Shown: positions 8,024 through 17,649, numbered from the stretch's first letter. The stretch is DNA of 64,000 nucleotides from Methylobacter luteus IMV-B-3098 (GCF_000427625.1 NZ_KE386569.1:4355173-4419172), one strand, 5' to 3'. A program made the numbers and translations. The notes: generated by a model not told the origin, from the sequence alone.

Positions 8024-9043
8024 ATGCTTTTCTCTGCCAGAATTTATGCGTATTTAATAGCCGTTTTTTTTGCTGTCGGCATTTTTCCCGTTTTTGCCGA
8101 TGATGACGATAATCGAACTCAGCCAGTACAGATTACAACAGGGCAGCCGGCTGTGGTTCTGAGCGATGAAGCGCAGAAATTATCAGGTTTGGAGTCTATA
8201 ACGCTGACCGCTTCAAATTATCAGCCTGAATTTACCGCATACGGGAAGGCTGTTGCCATCCAGCCGCTGCTCGCCCTGCGCAGTCAGTATCTGGCCGCGC
8301 TGGCCGAGCACAAGAACGCGACGGCAAAATTCAAGCTGGCCGAGCAGGGCATCAAGCGTCAGCAGGACCTATATAATAATGACATCGCGTCAAAACGCAG
8401 CTTGCAAAATCAGCAGTCGCTATGGCAAACCGACAAAGCTCTATTGGACGCTTCACAACTCCGCCTCAAGGTTATTTATGACGAAGCCTTGATCAGCTGG
8501 GGCAAGGAATTGACCGACTGGGTTCTGTCGCCTGACTCGGGCAAGCTGGCACCTTTTTTATCGGGCCGACAAATCCTGCTTTTAATCACCCTGCCAGCCA
8601 ACAGTCATTTGGCCGACGGCATTAAAGAAATTCATATTGAACCGTCAGGCGTTCGCAGCAAAGCCAGTAAAGCTACGCTCATATCGGCCGCGCCGCAAAT
8701 CGATGGCGCACTTCAGGGTGAAAGCTACTTCTTCCAGGCCGATAGCGGCCGCATCAGGCCCGGCATGCGCGTCGCGGCATGGATTACGCAGCAGGATGAA
8801 GACCGGGTCGGCGTGATGATTCCCAAACCGGCATTGATCTGGCATCTGGATCAGGCGTATGTTTATGTCAAAACCGATAAGGATCGGTTCAGTCGTCGCC
8901 CTGTCGCGCATTTCTCAGCCGCAGCCGACGGTTATTTTGTCGGCAGCGGCATCGAGCCCGGCGAGGAACTGGTGACGACGGGCGCTCAAATGCTGTTGTC
9001 GGAAGAGTTGCGCGGGCAGATTCCCGATGAGGATGATGATTAG
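8024..9043 (+). CDS. RND efflux periplasmic adaptor subunit
   Basis: The 339-residue exported protein has a cleavable signal (ends near FPVFA, residue 25) followed by an acidic stretch. A short alpha-helical hairpin lies around 88-150 (RSQYLAALAEHKNATAKFKL), then the beta-barrel and membrane-proximal domains of a membrane fusion protein. Adaptors of this class join an inner-membrane RND pump to an outer-membrane channel. The pump follows 112 bases later on the same strand. No outer-membrane factor gene is present nearby, so a TolC-like protein from elsewhere is presumably used. It ends in an acidic EDDD tail. Confidence 0.82.
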   Translation: MLFSARIYAYLIAVFFAVGIFPVFADDDDNRTQPVQITTGQPAVVLSDEAQKLSGLESITLTASNYQPEFTAYGKAVAIQPLLALRSQYLAALAEHKNATAKFKLAEQGIKRQQDLYNNDIASKRSLQNQQSLWQTDKALLDASQLRLKVIYDEALISWGKELTDWVLSPDSGKLAPFLSGRQILLLITLPANSHLADGIKEIHIEPSGVRSKASKATLISAAPQIDGALQGESYFFQADSGRIRPGMRVAAWITQQDEDRVGVMIPKPALIWHLDQAYVYVKTDKDRFSRRPVAHFSAAADGYFVGSGIEPGEELVTTGAQMLLSEELRGQIPDEDDD

Positions 9044-9155
9044 TCCGTCATAGTCATACGGTTCATCCAGCCGCTGGCCGGCTGAAGCGTATCCATCCAG
9101 GAAGCCTTACAGTCGACGACTGAAATCGTGTTTAATCGGGAATATTAACAAAATC

Positions 9156-12100
9156 ATGCTGGCCGCTCTCGTCCGTTTTTCCATCCGCTTCTACGGCATC
9201 GTCATCGCGCTGGCCGTGCTGATCCTGCTGTATGGCATTTATCGCTTTTCGACGGCGGGACTCGATATTTTTCCGGCTTTTTCGCCCAAACAGGTCATTA
9301 TCCAAACCGAATCGCCCGGACTTTCTTCCGAACAGGTTGAAGTGCTGGTGACGCAGCAGATCGAAATGGCGATCAGCGGCCTGATCGGCATGGAATCGGT
9401 GCGCTCCGAGTCGATTCAGGGCCTGTCGATTGTGACTGCGATATTCAGCGAGGACAGCGATATTTACCGCAACCGGCAGCTGGTCAGCGAGCGGCTGGCC
9501 AGTTTATCGGGTCGGCTGCCGCAAGGCATAGGCACGCCTGTGGCAATTCCGCTGTCTTCGTCGTCAGCCACGGTGTTGACTATCGGCTTAAGTTCCGACA
9601 GCAAAGACCTGATGGCCTTGCGCAGCCTGGTCGACTGGACGCTCGTGCCGCGCCTTTTGTCCGTGCCCGGGGTTGCCGATGTCAATGTGTTCGGCGGCGA
9701 GATCGCGCAGTTGCAGATTCAGGTCGATCCCGTGCAGTTGCATCGCTTTAATCTGGCGCTCGATGACATTATTCGGGCTGCCTCACAAGCGGGTACTATT
9801 CAGGGCGGCGGGTTTATCGAAAACGACAGCCAGCGATTTACATTACAGGTGACCGGTCAACCCGTCACGCCCGAACAGTTCGTCAAAATCATCGTTAAAC
9901 GCGATCAGGGCCGCAACATTACGCTGGGCGAGGTGGCCACGATTGCTTATGCGCCGGAGCCGCCGATTGGCGCCGCGCAAATCATGGGCAAGCCCGGCAT
10001 CGTCATGATGGTGATCGGTCAATACGGGGCCAACACTCTGTCTGTGTCCAGGCAGGTGGAGCAGGCGCTGAAGGAATTCGGGCCTATTTTCAGCAAGCAG
10101 GCCCTCACGTTCCATTCGCACCTGTTCCGGCCTGCTGACTATATCGAAACGTCGCTGGCCAATTTGTCAGGGCATTTGCTGATCGGCGGCTTGTTCGTGG
10201 TCATTATTCTGTATCTGTTTCTGTTTAACTTCCGCACGGCCTTTATTTCGGCGCTGGCCATTCCGTTGTCGCTGATCAGTGCCGTCATCGTCCTGCTGGA
10301 AGCCGGGGTCAATCTCAATATCATGGTGCTCGGCGGCCTGGCGATCGCCTTGGGCGAAGTCGTCGATGACGCCATTATCGACACCGAGAATATTTTCCGG
10401 CGCTTGCGCGAGAACCGCCTGTCAGAGCGACCTCTGCCTGTGGTCGACGTCGTTTACAAGGCATCGCTGGAGGTGCGCAGTTCGGTCGTTTACGCGAGCT
10501 TTATCGTCGCACTGGTGTTTGTGCCGTTATTGACATTGAACGGCGTGGCAGGGCGCCTGTTTGCGCCGTTGGGCTATTCCTACATTCTGGCTATCCTAAT
10601 GTCGCTGCTGGTGGCGCTGACTCTGACGCCGGCCTTGTGCTACGTGCTGCTCGGCAGTCGTGCCGGCGATGACGAGCCGCCTTTGATCCGGCGCATCAAG
10701 CCGCGCTACGGGGCCTTGTTAAGTTTCGTGATCGGGCATTTCAAGACAGTCATGACCGGCAGCATGATCGTGTGTCTGGCCGGCTTACTGGCGTTTTTAG
10801 GCCTTGACAGCAAGTTCCTGCCCGAGTTGCGCGAGGGCCATTACATTGTCCATACGACCAGCATGCCTGGCACGTCCTTGCAGGAATCGCTAAGGATCGG
10901 CACCAGACTGACCGAGCAATTCATGAAGATTGAAGGCGTTGAATCCGTATCGCAATGGGCCGGGCGGGCCGAACGCGGCGCCGACACGTACGGCAGCCAT
11001 TACAGCGAGTACGAGGTCCGCCTCAAGCCCATGTCTGGATCGGAGCAGCAGCAGATATTGAACAGGCTCAGAGACATTCTGAGTGATTTTCCGGGCATTT
11101 TATTCGAAGCCAATACTTTTTTGACGGAGCGGGTCGATGAGACCATTTCCGGTTACACCTCGCCGGTCGTCGTCAATATTTATGGCAACGACCTGGGTGT
11201 TCTTGACGACAAGGCCCAGACACTGGCCGAAATCATGCGCAGCATTCCCGGCGCCTCCGACGTGCAGTTGCGCTCGCCGCCCGGCACGCCGCTGCTGCAA
11301 ATCGATCTGGATCTGGATCAGCTTGGCTTCTGGGGCATATTGCCGTCGCAGGTCATCGATACCCTGCAGACCGCCTACGAGACGCGCCTTGTCGGCAAGC
11401 ACGCCCAAGGCAATAAAATCTTCAATGTTGCCGTGGCCCTTGCGCCGGCGTTAAGAAAGCAGCCCGAATCGATTGCGCAACTGCCGATCAGAACTCAGGA
11501 CGGTAGTTTGATCATGCTGTCGCAAGTCGCTGAGATCAGGCACGCGGCCAGTCGCTACAACATCCTGCATCAGGGCGTGCAACGCCGGCAAACCGTTACC
11601 TGCAATATCATCGACCGGGACCTGGATGATTTCATGCGGGAGCTTAAAACGCGCGTGCTGGAGGATATTCCGTTCTCGGCCGATGTTTACCCTGAATTCA
11701 CGGGGGCCGCGATCGAGCAGGCCCAGGCCCGTAACGAGCTGATTCTGCATGCCTTGCTGGCCGGCGCCGGCGTGCTGATTTTTATCTATATTGCCATAGG
11801 CAGTTTTCGTCACGTCCTGCTGACGCTGGCTAATCTGCCGTTTGCCCTGATCGGTGGCGTTGCCGCGGTCGTATTGACCGGCGCGACCTTATCGGTCGGC
11901 TCGGTGGTCGGCTTCGTGACCCTGTTCGGCATTACCGTGCGCAACAGCATCATGCTATTGTCGCACTACCGCTATCTGGTCGAAGTCGAGGGAAAAAGCT
12001 GGAACCTGGAAACCGCCACTCAGGGCGCCCAGGAGCGCTTGCCGTCCATCCTGATGACGGCGCTGGTGACCGGGCTGGCCATGTTCCCGATCGCCTTCAA

Positions 12101-12233
12101 CAGCGACAATCCGGGGCGCGAAATCATGGGGCCGATGGCAGCAATTATTATCGGCGGGCTGGCGTCTTCAACATTGCTGAACTTATTATTATTGCCGGGC
12201 GTATTGTTACATTATGGAAAATTTAAAACATAG
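9156..12233 (+). CDS. RND efflux permease, heavy-metal (CzcA/CusA-like) branch
   Basis: This 1025-residue inner-membrane pump has the RND layout: a first helix (about 12-32), a large periplasmic domain, a helix block (about 335-535), a second periplasmic loop and a final helix block (about 865-1020). GEVVDDAIIDTENIFRRLRE is the acidic proton-relay helix of HME-type pumps. By family knowledge it exports metal cations by proton antiport, but the substrate cannot be told from what I can see and the branch also holds uncharacterised members. It follows its adaptor gene and overlaps the next gene by 20 bases. Confidence 0.88.
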   Translation: MLAALVRFSIRFYGIVIALAVLILLYGIYRFSTAGLDIFPAFSPKQVIIQTESPGLSSEQVEVLVTQQIEMAISGLIGMESVRSESIQGLSIVTAIFSEDSDIYRNRQLVSERLASLSGRLPQGIGTPVAIPLSSSSATVLTIGLSSDSKDLMALRSLVDWTLVPRLLSVPGVADVNVFGGEIAQLQIQVDPVQLHRFNLALDDIIRAASQAGTIQGGGFIENDSQRFTLQVTGQPVTPEQFVKIIVKRDQGRNITLGEVATIAYAPEPPIGAAQIMGKPGIVMMVIGQYGANTLSVSRQVEQALKEFGPIFSKQALTFHSHLFRPADYIETSLANLSGHLLIGGLFVVIILYLFLFNFRTAFISALAIPLSLISAVIVLLEAGVNLNIMVLGGLAIALGEVVDDAIIDTENIFRRLRENRLSERPLPVVDVVYKASLEVRSSVVYASFIVALVFVPLLTLNGVAGRLFAPLGYSYILAILMSLLVALTLTPALCYVLLGSRAGDDEPPLIRRIKPRYGALLSFVIGHFKTVMTGSMIVCLAGLLAFLGLDSKFLPELREGHYIVHTTSMPGTSLQESLRIGTRLTEQFMKIEGVESVSQWAGRAERGADTYGSHYSEYEVRLKPMSGSEQQQILNRLRDILSDFPGILFEANTFLTERVDETISGYTSPVVVNIYGNDLGVLDDKAQTLAEIMRSIPGASDVQLRSPPGTPLLQIDLDLDQLGFWGILPSQVIDTLQTAYETRLVGKHAQGNKIFNVAVALAPALRKQPESIAQLPIRTQDGSLIMLSQVAEIRHAASRYNILHQGVQRRQTVTCNIIDRDLDDFMRELKTRVLEDIPFSADVYPEFTGAAIEQAQARNELILHALLAGAGVLIFIYIAIGSFRHVLLTLANLPFALIGGVAAVVLTGATLSVGSVVGFVTLFGITVRNSIMLLSHYRYLVEVEGKSWNLETATQGAQERLPSILMTALVTGLAMFPIAFNSDNPGREIMGPMAAIIIGGLASSTLLNLLLLPGVLLHYGKFKT

Positions 12234-12909
12234 ATTAAAAAATATAGAGCAGGGGTCGGAAGCCATTATTCTGCTGCACGGTTTGGCCAGGACCAGTTTC
12301 AGCATGAATAAGGCCGGTAAATTGCTTGCGGCATACGGCTATAAAATCATCAATGTGAATTATCCGTCTCGCGAAAGGGAAATTGAGTCGTTAGCGTTGG
12401 AGTATATAGCCCAGGCGCTGAAAGGATGTGATTCAAGCCGGATTAAAAAAATTCATTTCCTGACCCACTCCATGGGCGGGATTCTGGTTCGCTATTACTT
12501 ATCGGCAAAAAACATCGACAAACTGGGGCAGGTAGTTATGCTGGCTCCGCCCAGCCAAGGCAGTGAAATTGTGGACAGACTGGCAGGCTGGCCGTTGTTT
12601 TATCGTATAAACGGTCCTGCCGGATTACAGTTGGGTACGGATAAAGACAGTCTGCCTAGCGCATTAGGGCCTGTGAATTTTCCTGTAGGGATTATTGCCG
12701 GCGATAGAAGCGTCAATCCCTTACTTTCTCTGATCATTTCCGGCATTAACGATGGCAAGGTGTCGGTAAACCGGGCGAAGGTGGATGGCATGAGAGACTT
12801 TATTGTCGTGCCTTATTCACATCCTTTTATTATGCGGCGAGAGCATGCCATAGAGCAGGCGCTGCATTTTATTCAACAAGGACGCTTTGCCAATGGGTTG
12901 CATCGTTGA
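12214..12909 (+). CDS. Alpha/beta-hydrolase, lipase-like
   Basis: The 231-residue protein opens with the oxyanion-hole segment EAIILLHGLARTSFSM and has the nucleophile elbow FLTHSMGGILVRYYL (GxSxG form H-S-M-G-G). A later Asp (around NDGKVS) and His in the C-terminal third (PYSHPFIM) are candidates for the remaining triad. It resembles cytoplasmic lipase/acylhydrolase-like proteins and lacks a signal peptide. The start overlaps the end of the RND permease, suggesting translational coupling, though no functional link is known. The substrate is unknown. Confidence 0.82.
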   Translation: MENLKHRLKNIEQGSEAIILLHGLARTSFSMNKAGKLLAAYGYKIINVNYPSREREIESLALEYIAQALKGCDSSRIKKIHFLTHSMGGILVRYYLSAKNIDKLGQVVMLAPPSQGSEIVDRLAGWPLFYRINGPAGLQLGTDKDSLPSALGPVNFPVGIIAGDRSVNPLLSLIISGINDGKVSVNRAKVDGMRDFIVVPYSHPFIMRREHAIEQALHFIQQGRFANGLHR

Positions 12910-12980
12910 GTTTGTTGAATTTGAGCAGATTGATAGTGGAGGGGCGGCTAACCTTCGTTAGTCGTCTTGTCTATTGGCTA

Positions 12981-13304
12981 TCAAACAGAAAAACTCTCGC
13001 CGCAGCCGCAGGTGCCTTTGACATTGGGATTGTTGAACTGAAACGCCGCATTGATGCCTTCGCGGCGATAATCGACCTCGATGCCGTCAACCACAGGCAG
13101 ATCGGTCTCCTGAACGATGATTTTAACGCCGAAGTTTTCAAAGACGACGTCGCTTTCAGTGAGTGCATCGGCATAATCTAGGGCATAAGCGTAACCGGAG
13201 CAGCCGGATTTTTTGATGCCGAGTTTTAAGCCGATGCCTTTGCCGCGTTTTTCAAGTTGTTTTTGAATCTGACGCGCTGCGCTTTCTGTTAGTGAAACAG
13301 ACAT
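12981..13304 (-). CDS. iscA: Iron-sulfur assembly A-type carrier IscA
   Basis: A-type carriers hold and pass on iron or Fe-S clusters during cluster assembly. The 107-residue protein has the three conserved ligands: Cys35 in KKSGCSGYAY, and Cys99 and Cys101 in GTCGCGESF. The region EGIEVDYRR-like at about 74-82 and NPNVKGTCGCG near the end favour IscA over ErpA. It lies 25 bases downstream of iscS with no room for iscU, the usual gene between them. Confidence 0.93.
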   Translation of the reverse strand: MSVSLTESAARQIQKQLEKRGKGIGLKLGIKKSGCSGYAYALDYADALTESDVVFENFGVKIIVQETDLPVVDGIEVDYRREGINAAFQFNNPNVKGTCGCGESFSV

Positions 13305-13329
13305 AATAACCTCTGGGTACTTTTTTCCT

Positions 13330-14430
13330 TTACAACAAGGATTTCAATAATTCAATGAATTTGCTGATGTCAGCGGCCGCATTGGCTTGCCCTAGGCTGA
13401 CGCGAATGGCGCTTTTGGCCAGATCGGGCTCGATGCCCATGGCCGTCAGCACGGCACTGGGTTCTCTTGCGCCGCTGGCGCAGGCCGAGCCGCTGGAGAC
13501 GGAGACATTTTTCTGGTCCAGCTTCATGAGCAGCATTTCGCCGTCGAGCCCGTCAATGCCAAACTGGACGGTATTGGGCAGCCGCTGAGCCTTCCGGGCA
13601 AAAATCGTTAAACCGGGAATGGCCATTAAGCCATCTTCGAGTTGTTCTCTTAAAGCGAGCAGGCGTTGGCCGCGTTCGGCAAGTTCTGCTTTCGCAAGTT
13701 CCGCTGCTTTGCCAAACCCGATGATGGCCGCTACATTTTCGGTTCCTGCTCTCAGTTCCTGCTCCTGGCCGCCGCCCAGCAATAGCGGATTGATTTCGAC
13801 GCCTTTTTCGAATACGAGGGCGCCACAGCCTTTCGGTCCGTAGATTTTATGGCTGGACAGAGACATTAAATGCACGCCCAGTCGGTTGAAGTCCACCGGT
13901 ATTTTTCCCAGGGCTTGCACCGCATCCGTATGAACAAGGATCTGGTGCTCTCTTAATTGCTGCGCGTACTTGGCTACATCCTGGATAACGCCGGTTTCGT
14001 TGTTTGCCAGCATGAAAGACGCCAGGCCGGGCTTGCGCCTGACGATATGATCGATGGCTTCTTGCGTGATCAGTCCGTCGGCATCCACGTCAATGATGGC
14101 AAGCTCTCGTCCCTGGGTTTCCAAGCGCCGGGCCGGCTCAGCAATGGAAGGGTGTTCAATGGCTGAAACGGCAAGTCCGGCATCGGATCTGCCTGTCGCG
14201 AGGGCCATATTGTTGGCTTCGGTGCCGCCGCTGGTAAAAATGACTTGCCCAGGCTGTACGTCGACCAGTGACGCAATCTGCTCGCGGGCCGTCTCTATAG
14301 CGCTTCGAACGACACGGCCCAGGCGGTACAGGCTGGAAGGATTGCCGTAGAAGGTGGTCAGGAAAGGCAGCATGGCGTCCAACACCCGCTCGTCTATCGG
14401 CGTTGTCGCGTTATGATCAAGGTAGATCAT
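13330..14430 (-). CDS. iscS: Cysteine desulfurase, IscS/NifS type
   Basis: The enzyme takes sulfur from L-cysteine with PLP and passes it on as persulfide for Fe-S clusters. The 366-residue protein has the PLP Lys in SLSSHKIYGPKG (Lys195) and the catalytic Cys317 in SVSSGSACASGA. HTDAVQALGK (167-176) and the opening IYLDHNATTP are also typical. At 366 residues it is shorter than the roughly 404-residue E. coli IscS and lacks its C-terminal extension, which docks IscU there. It starts 5 bases after the iscR stop, in the operon iscR-iscS-iscA. Confidence 0.93.
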   Translation of the reverse strand: MIYLDHNATTPIDERVLDAMLPFLTTFYGNPSSLYRLGRVVRSAIETAREQIASLVDVQPGQVIFTSGGTEANNMALATGRSDAGLAVSAIEHPSIAEPARRLETQGRELAIIDVDADGLITQEAIDHIVRRKPGLASFMLANNETGVIQDVAKYAQQLREHQILVHTDAVQALGKIPVDFNRLGVHLMSLSSHKIYGPKGCGALVFEKGVEINPLLLGGGQEQELRAGTENVAAIIGFGKAAELAKAELAERGQRLLALREQLEDGLMAIPGLTIFARKAQRLPNTVQFGIDGLDGEMLLMKLDQKNVSVSSGSACASGAREPSAVLTAMGIEPDLAKSAIRVSLGQANAAADISKFIELLKSLL

Positions 14431-14435
14431 TTAAT

Positions 14436-14918
14436 TTAAGCGCTAACTCCGTTTTGGCGATGGACTACAATGACGTGCTGAGCGTCTTGTTCCTGCCTTC
14501 TGGCAACCTCCTGAACCTGATGCCTTTCCAGGAGCGCGCCCAGGCTGATGTCTGTCAGATAATGGCGGATTTGCTCGCTCAGGCCCATCCACAGGTCATG
14601 AGTTAAACAGGCCTGGTTATTCTGGCAGTTGCCTTCGCCGCCGCATTTGGTTGAATCAAGCGGCTCGTCCACAGCGGCAATGATATCGGCGATATTGATT
14701 TCATTGGCTTTGCGGCTAAGCTTATAGCCGCCGCCCGGTCCGCGTACGCCTTTTACCATGCCGGCACGGCGTAAACGCGCGAATAACTGTTCCAGATAAG
14801 ACAGGGAAATAGTTTGACGAGTTGCTATTTCGGTTAAGGTGACCGGCTTTTTTTGACTGTGAAAAGCCAAGTCCAGCATAGCAGTCACGGCGTAGCGACC
14901 CTTAGTGGTTAAGCGCAT
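14436..14918 (-). CDS. iscR: Fe-S cluster-sensing repressor IscR
   Basis: This Rrf2-family regulator begins MRLTTKGRYAVTAMLDLAFH with a winged helix, and carries three cluster-binding cysteines in TKCGGEGNCQNNQACLTHDLW, spaced as in IscR. The chosen ATG at 14918 has AAGGA 8 bases upstream and gives 160 residues; a TTG at 14933 would add five residues but would overlap that ribosome site. By family knowledge holo-IscR represses its own operon. A strong promoter lies 36-63 bases upstream. The C-terminal tail (RRQEQDAQHVIVVHRQNG) is His-rich. Confidence 0.95.
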   Translation of the reverse strand: MRLTTKGRYAVTAMLDLAFHSQKKPVTLTEIATRQTISLSYLEQLFARLRRAGMVKGVRGPGGGYKLSRKANEINIADIIAAVDEPLDSTKCGGEGNCQNNQACLTHDLWMGLSEQIRHYLTDISLGALLERHQVQEVARRQEQDAQHVIVVHRQNGVSA

Positions 14919-14953
14919 AAAACTATCCTTCAAAAATACAATAGGTTCTCATT

Positions 14954-14981
14954 ACTATACTTAACCTAGCAAAATAGTCAA
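14954..14981 (-). promoter_or_regulatory. Sigma-70 promoter of the iscR operon
   Basis: Read leftward there is TTGACT (14981-14976), a 16-base spacer and TATAGT (14959-14954). The segment AAAGTTGACT resembles one half of a type-1 IscR box, and GGTTAAGTAT resembles the opposite half, but the halves are 9 bases apart rather than the usual 5. Confidence 0.65.
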
Positions 14982-15140
14982 CTTTTAAAAGGTTGTTTTT
15001 TTACAGATAAATCATGACTATTATTGAAGTATTAAACTATTGTAATCAGATAGTTAAGGATTAATTAAGCAGGAGTTGCCGGCTTGATGGTAAAGCCCGG
15101 CAGTTTGTTTGAATTGAACAGGCAGGGGAAGGGAATGCGC

Positions 15141-15177
15141 TTGTGTCCCTGGATTGATGACATGTCCAGGGACACAA
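15141..15177. repeat. 13-bp perfect hairpin after cysE
   Basis: TTGTGTCCCTGGA (15141-15153) pairs perfectly with TCCAGGGACACAA (15165-15177) across an 11-base loop. It lies 8 bases beyond the cysE stop in the direction of transcription. There is no T-run, so it may be a transcript-stabilising or factor-dependent end, separating cysE from iscR. Confidence 0.6.
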
Positions 15178-15185
15178 ATAACTGA

Positions 15186-15962
15186 TTAAATTTCTTCTTT
15201 CCTGTCTTTCACGTAGCTGTCCTCGATTTCACAGCCCTCCAGATCGGGCACCGGGGGCTGCGAGTAGGCGATGCCGGCATCATTCAGCGCTTTTTTCATG
15301 CCTTCTATCTGCTCGTCCAGCACATGGATATGATCAAGCATGCGGTTAATCGCGTTAGCGATAGGGTCCGGCATATCGGCCGTCGCGCCATAGGCATCAA
15401 ACCCCATCTTGGTGGCGATTGCATCGCGCCCCAGCGTTGATTTTCTGGTTTTGGAATCGACAATATGGCCCGGAATGCCGACTACCGTTGCGCCGGCCGG
15501 TACGGATTTCAGTACGACTGAATTCGAGCCGACGCGAGCGCCTTGCCCTATCTCGATAGGTCCTAAAACCTTCGCACCGGCGCCTATGACCACACCATTG
15601 TGCAGCGTCGGATGGCGCTTGCCTTTCTGCCAGGTCGTGCCGCCCAGTGTTACGCCGTGATACAGCGTGCAGTCATCGCCGATCACGGCGGTCTCGCCGA
15701 TCACGACGCCCATGCCGTGATCGATAAAGAAGCGGCGGCCTATCTGGGCGCCGGGATGAATTTCGATGCCTGTCAGCCAGCGGCCGATGTGGGCGATAAA
15801 GCGCGCCAGCCATTTGAGGCCGGCGTTCCAGCAATAATGACTGATGCGGTGAATCAAGATGGCGTGAATGCCGGGATAGGCGGTAATGATCTCGAAAACG
15901 GATTGTGCCGCCGGATCACGCTCGAAAACGCACAGAATGTCTTCTCTCAATCTGTTAAGCAT
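15186..15962 (-). CDS. cysE: Serine O-acetyltransferase CysE
   Basis: CysE makes O-acetylserine, the precursor of cysteine, and so feeds the desulfurase encoded downstream. The 258-residue protein has the N-terminal helical part and the hexapeptide left-handed beta helix. The active-site stretch is [20 protein letters not shown] followed by [12 protein letters not shown], and the acetyl-CoA end reads GIPGHIV. Its ATG lies immediately after the trmJ stop. A trmJ-cysE-iscR order is common in proteobacteria. Confidence 0.95.
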   Translation of the reverse strand: MLNRLREDILCVFERDPAAQSVFEIITAYPGIHAILIHRISHYCWNAGLKWLARFIAHIGRWLTGIEIHPGAQIGRRFFIDHGMGVVIGETAVIGDDCTLYHGVTLGGTTWQKGKRHPTLHNGVVIGAGAKVLGPIEIGQGARVGSNSVVLKSVPAGATVVGIPGHIVDSKTRKSTLGRDAIATKMGFDAYGATADMPDPIANAINRMLDHIHVLDEQIEGMKKALNDAGIAYSQPPVPDLEGCEIEDSYVKDRKEEI

Positions 15963-15963
15963 A

Positions 15964-16692
15964 TCACTGATTCCTTTTATGGCCCTGGGACATTCTCAAG
16001 ATGCCTCTGAGGATGTCCACTTCTTTTGTATCGAGTTGCGCGCGATTAAAAAGTCTGCGCAGACGCCGCATAATCGACTTTGACTTGTCAGGATGCATGA
16101 AACCGATATCGGTCAAGGCCTCGTATAGATGGTCATAGAACATCTCCATCTGCGCCGTCGTGGCTGAAGGGTCTTCGCCCTTGTCGCCGATCATTAGTTC
16201 GTGCGGCTGGCCGGAGGCGACGAATAATTCATAGCAGATCACTTGCACGGCCGCGGCAAGGTTCAGCGAGCTGTATTCGCTATTGCAGGGAATACGGAGC
16301 AGATAGCGGCACAGGTCCAGTTCATGGTTTTTCAGCCCGGAATTTTCGCGGCCAAAAATAATGGCGGCTTTAGCCGTTTGCGCGTCGACGGCGAGTTTCT
16401 CGGCGCATTCCCGAGGCGTCATTTCCGGCCAGCTGATCGTCCGGCAACGGGCGCTGGCGCCGATGACCAGCTGGCAATCGGCAATGGCTTCCTCCAAGGT
16501 CTGGCAGACGGTTGCGCGCGCGAGCACGTCATCGGCGCCGGATGCCCGCGAGGTTGCGTCGGCGCTCGGAAAAATTTTAGGCGCAACCAGCCACAGATTA
16601 TTCATTTTCATATTCTTCATGGCACGGGCAACGGCGCCAATATTGCCCGGGTGCGAAGTTTCGACCAGAACGATTTTGATATTAGACAGCAA
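15964..16692 (-). CDS. trmJ: tRNA (cytidine/uridine-2'-O-)-methyltransferase TrmJ
   Basis: TrmJ methylates the ribose of nucleotide 32 in several tRNAs. It is a SPOUT methyltransferase with the knot motifs [20 protein letters not shown] at the start, [15 protein letters not shown] in the middle and [15 protein letters not shown] at the SAM site. I chose the TTG at 16692, because the following residues ([16 protein letters not shown]) align with the start of E. coli TrmJ; a TTG at 16731 would add 13 residues. No ATG is available. It is divergent from suhB, a widespread arrangement. Confidence 0.92.
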   Translation of the reverse strand: MLSNIKIVLVETSHPGNIGAVARAMKNMKMNNLWLVAPKIFPSADATSRASGADDVLARATVCQTLEEAIADCQLVIGASARCRTISWPEMTPRECAEKLAVDAQTAKAAIIFGRENSGLKNHELDLCRYLLRIPCNSEYSSLNLAAAVQVICYELFVASGQPHELMIGDKGEDPSATTAQMEMFYDHLYEALTDIGFMHPDKSKSIMRRLRRLFNRAQLDTKEVDILRGILRMSQGHKRNQ

Positions 16693-16783
16693 TGATTGTC
16701 TCTTCGTGGAAAAAAGAGCCAAGTTTACCAAAAGATTTGGTATGCTATGGAGGTTTTCTACTTGCTCATTATAAATTCAGCCT

Positions 16784-17575
16784 ATGCAACCAATGCTTAA
16801 TATTGCCGTCCGCGCTGCAAGAAGCGCCGGCGACCTTATCATACGTTCATCCGACAATGTCGGCCGTTTGCGCATCAATCAAAAAAGCAGAAATGATTTT
16901 GCCAGCGAAGTCGATCAGATGGCCGAACGGGAAATCATCAATATCATCAAAACCGCTTATCCCGAGCATGCTATCCTGGCTGAAGAAAGCGGCGCGCACA
17001 AAGGCAATGATTATGTCTGGGTGATCGATCCGCTGGACGGCACGACTAATTTTCTGCACGGCTTCCCTCAATATGCCGTTTCCATTGCCTTGATGCATAA
17101 AAACAAAATCGAAGTCGGCGTGGTTTATGATCCGTTGCGCGATGAGCTGTTTACCGCCAAGCGCGGCGGCGGCGCGATGCTGAATAACCGCCGCATCAGG
17201 GTCACAACGCAGACCGGCTTGGTGGGTGCGCTGATCGGTACAGGCTTTCCTTTTAAAAATCTGCAGCATCTTGATGCTTATCTGGGCATGTTCCGCGCCA
17301 TGTCGGATTCGGCCGGTATTCGCCGAGCCGGTGCCGCGGCGCTGGATCTGGCTTATGTGGCCGCCGGACGGCTGGATGGTTTTTGGGAAATTGGCCTGCA
17401 CGAGTGGGACATGGCGGCGGGCATCCTGCTGATCAAAGAAGCCGGCGGCGTCGTCACCGATTTTTCCTTTAATGACAAATTCATGGAATCGGGCAATGTG
17501 ATTGCGGCCAATCCCAGAATGCACCAAACCATGTATCAGGCGATCGAGTCGCATGTGACGCCGGCTTTGAAATAA
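16784..17575 (+). CDS. suhB: Inositol-1-monophosphatase SuhB
   Basis: The 263-residue enzyme is a Mg-dependent phosphatase of the inositol monophosphatase fold, and in E. coli SuhB also joins rRNA antitermination complexes. Metal ligands are seen at Glu67 (AILAEESG) and in IDPLDGTTNFLHGFPQY (Asp82, Asp85), with the second motif EWDMAAGILLIKEAGG near residue 206. It is divergent from trmJ with about 90 bases between them. Confidence 0.95.
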   Translation: MQPMLNIAVRAARSAGDLIIRSSDNVGRLRINQKSRNDFASEVDQMAEREIINIIKTAYPEHAILAEESGAHKGNDYVWVIDPLDGTTNFLHGFPQYAVSIALMHKNKIEVGVVYDPLRDELFTAKRGGGAMLNNRRIRVTTQTGLVGALIGTGFPFKNLQHLDAYLGMFRAMSDSAGIRRAGAAALDLAYVAAGRLDGFWEIGLHEWDMAAGILLIKEAGGVVTDFSFNDKFMESGNVIAANPRMHQTMYQAIESHVTPALK

Positions 17576-17598
17576 GCGACAGTCAATTAAATTGATAA

Positions 17599-17649
17599 AC
17601 CACGAAGGACACAAAGAAAATCAAAATAAAACTTCGTGTCCTTCGCGGT
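17599..17649. repeat. Hairpin of the CCACGAAG-type repeat
   Basis: ACCACGAAGGACACAAAG (17599-17616) pairs with CTTCGTGTCCTTCGCGGT (17632-17649) at 16 of 18 positions. It sits between the convergent suhB and TonB-receptor genes. A related stem surrounds the palindrome at 35268-35332, so this is a dispersed repeat family of the window. Confidence 0.75.

Noticed and set aside
14954-14990. Full type-1 IscR box over the iscR promoter
   Set aside because: One half-site is good but the opposite half is 9 rather than 5 bases away, so I only note partial resemblance.
15077-15101. Terminator between cysE and iscR
   Set aside because: GCCGGCTT and AAGCCCGGC pair only with a bulge and no T-run follows, so it is too weak to list.
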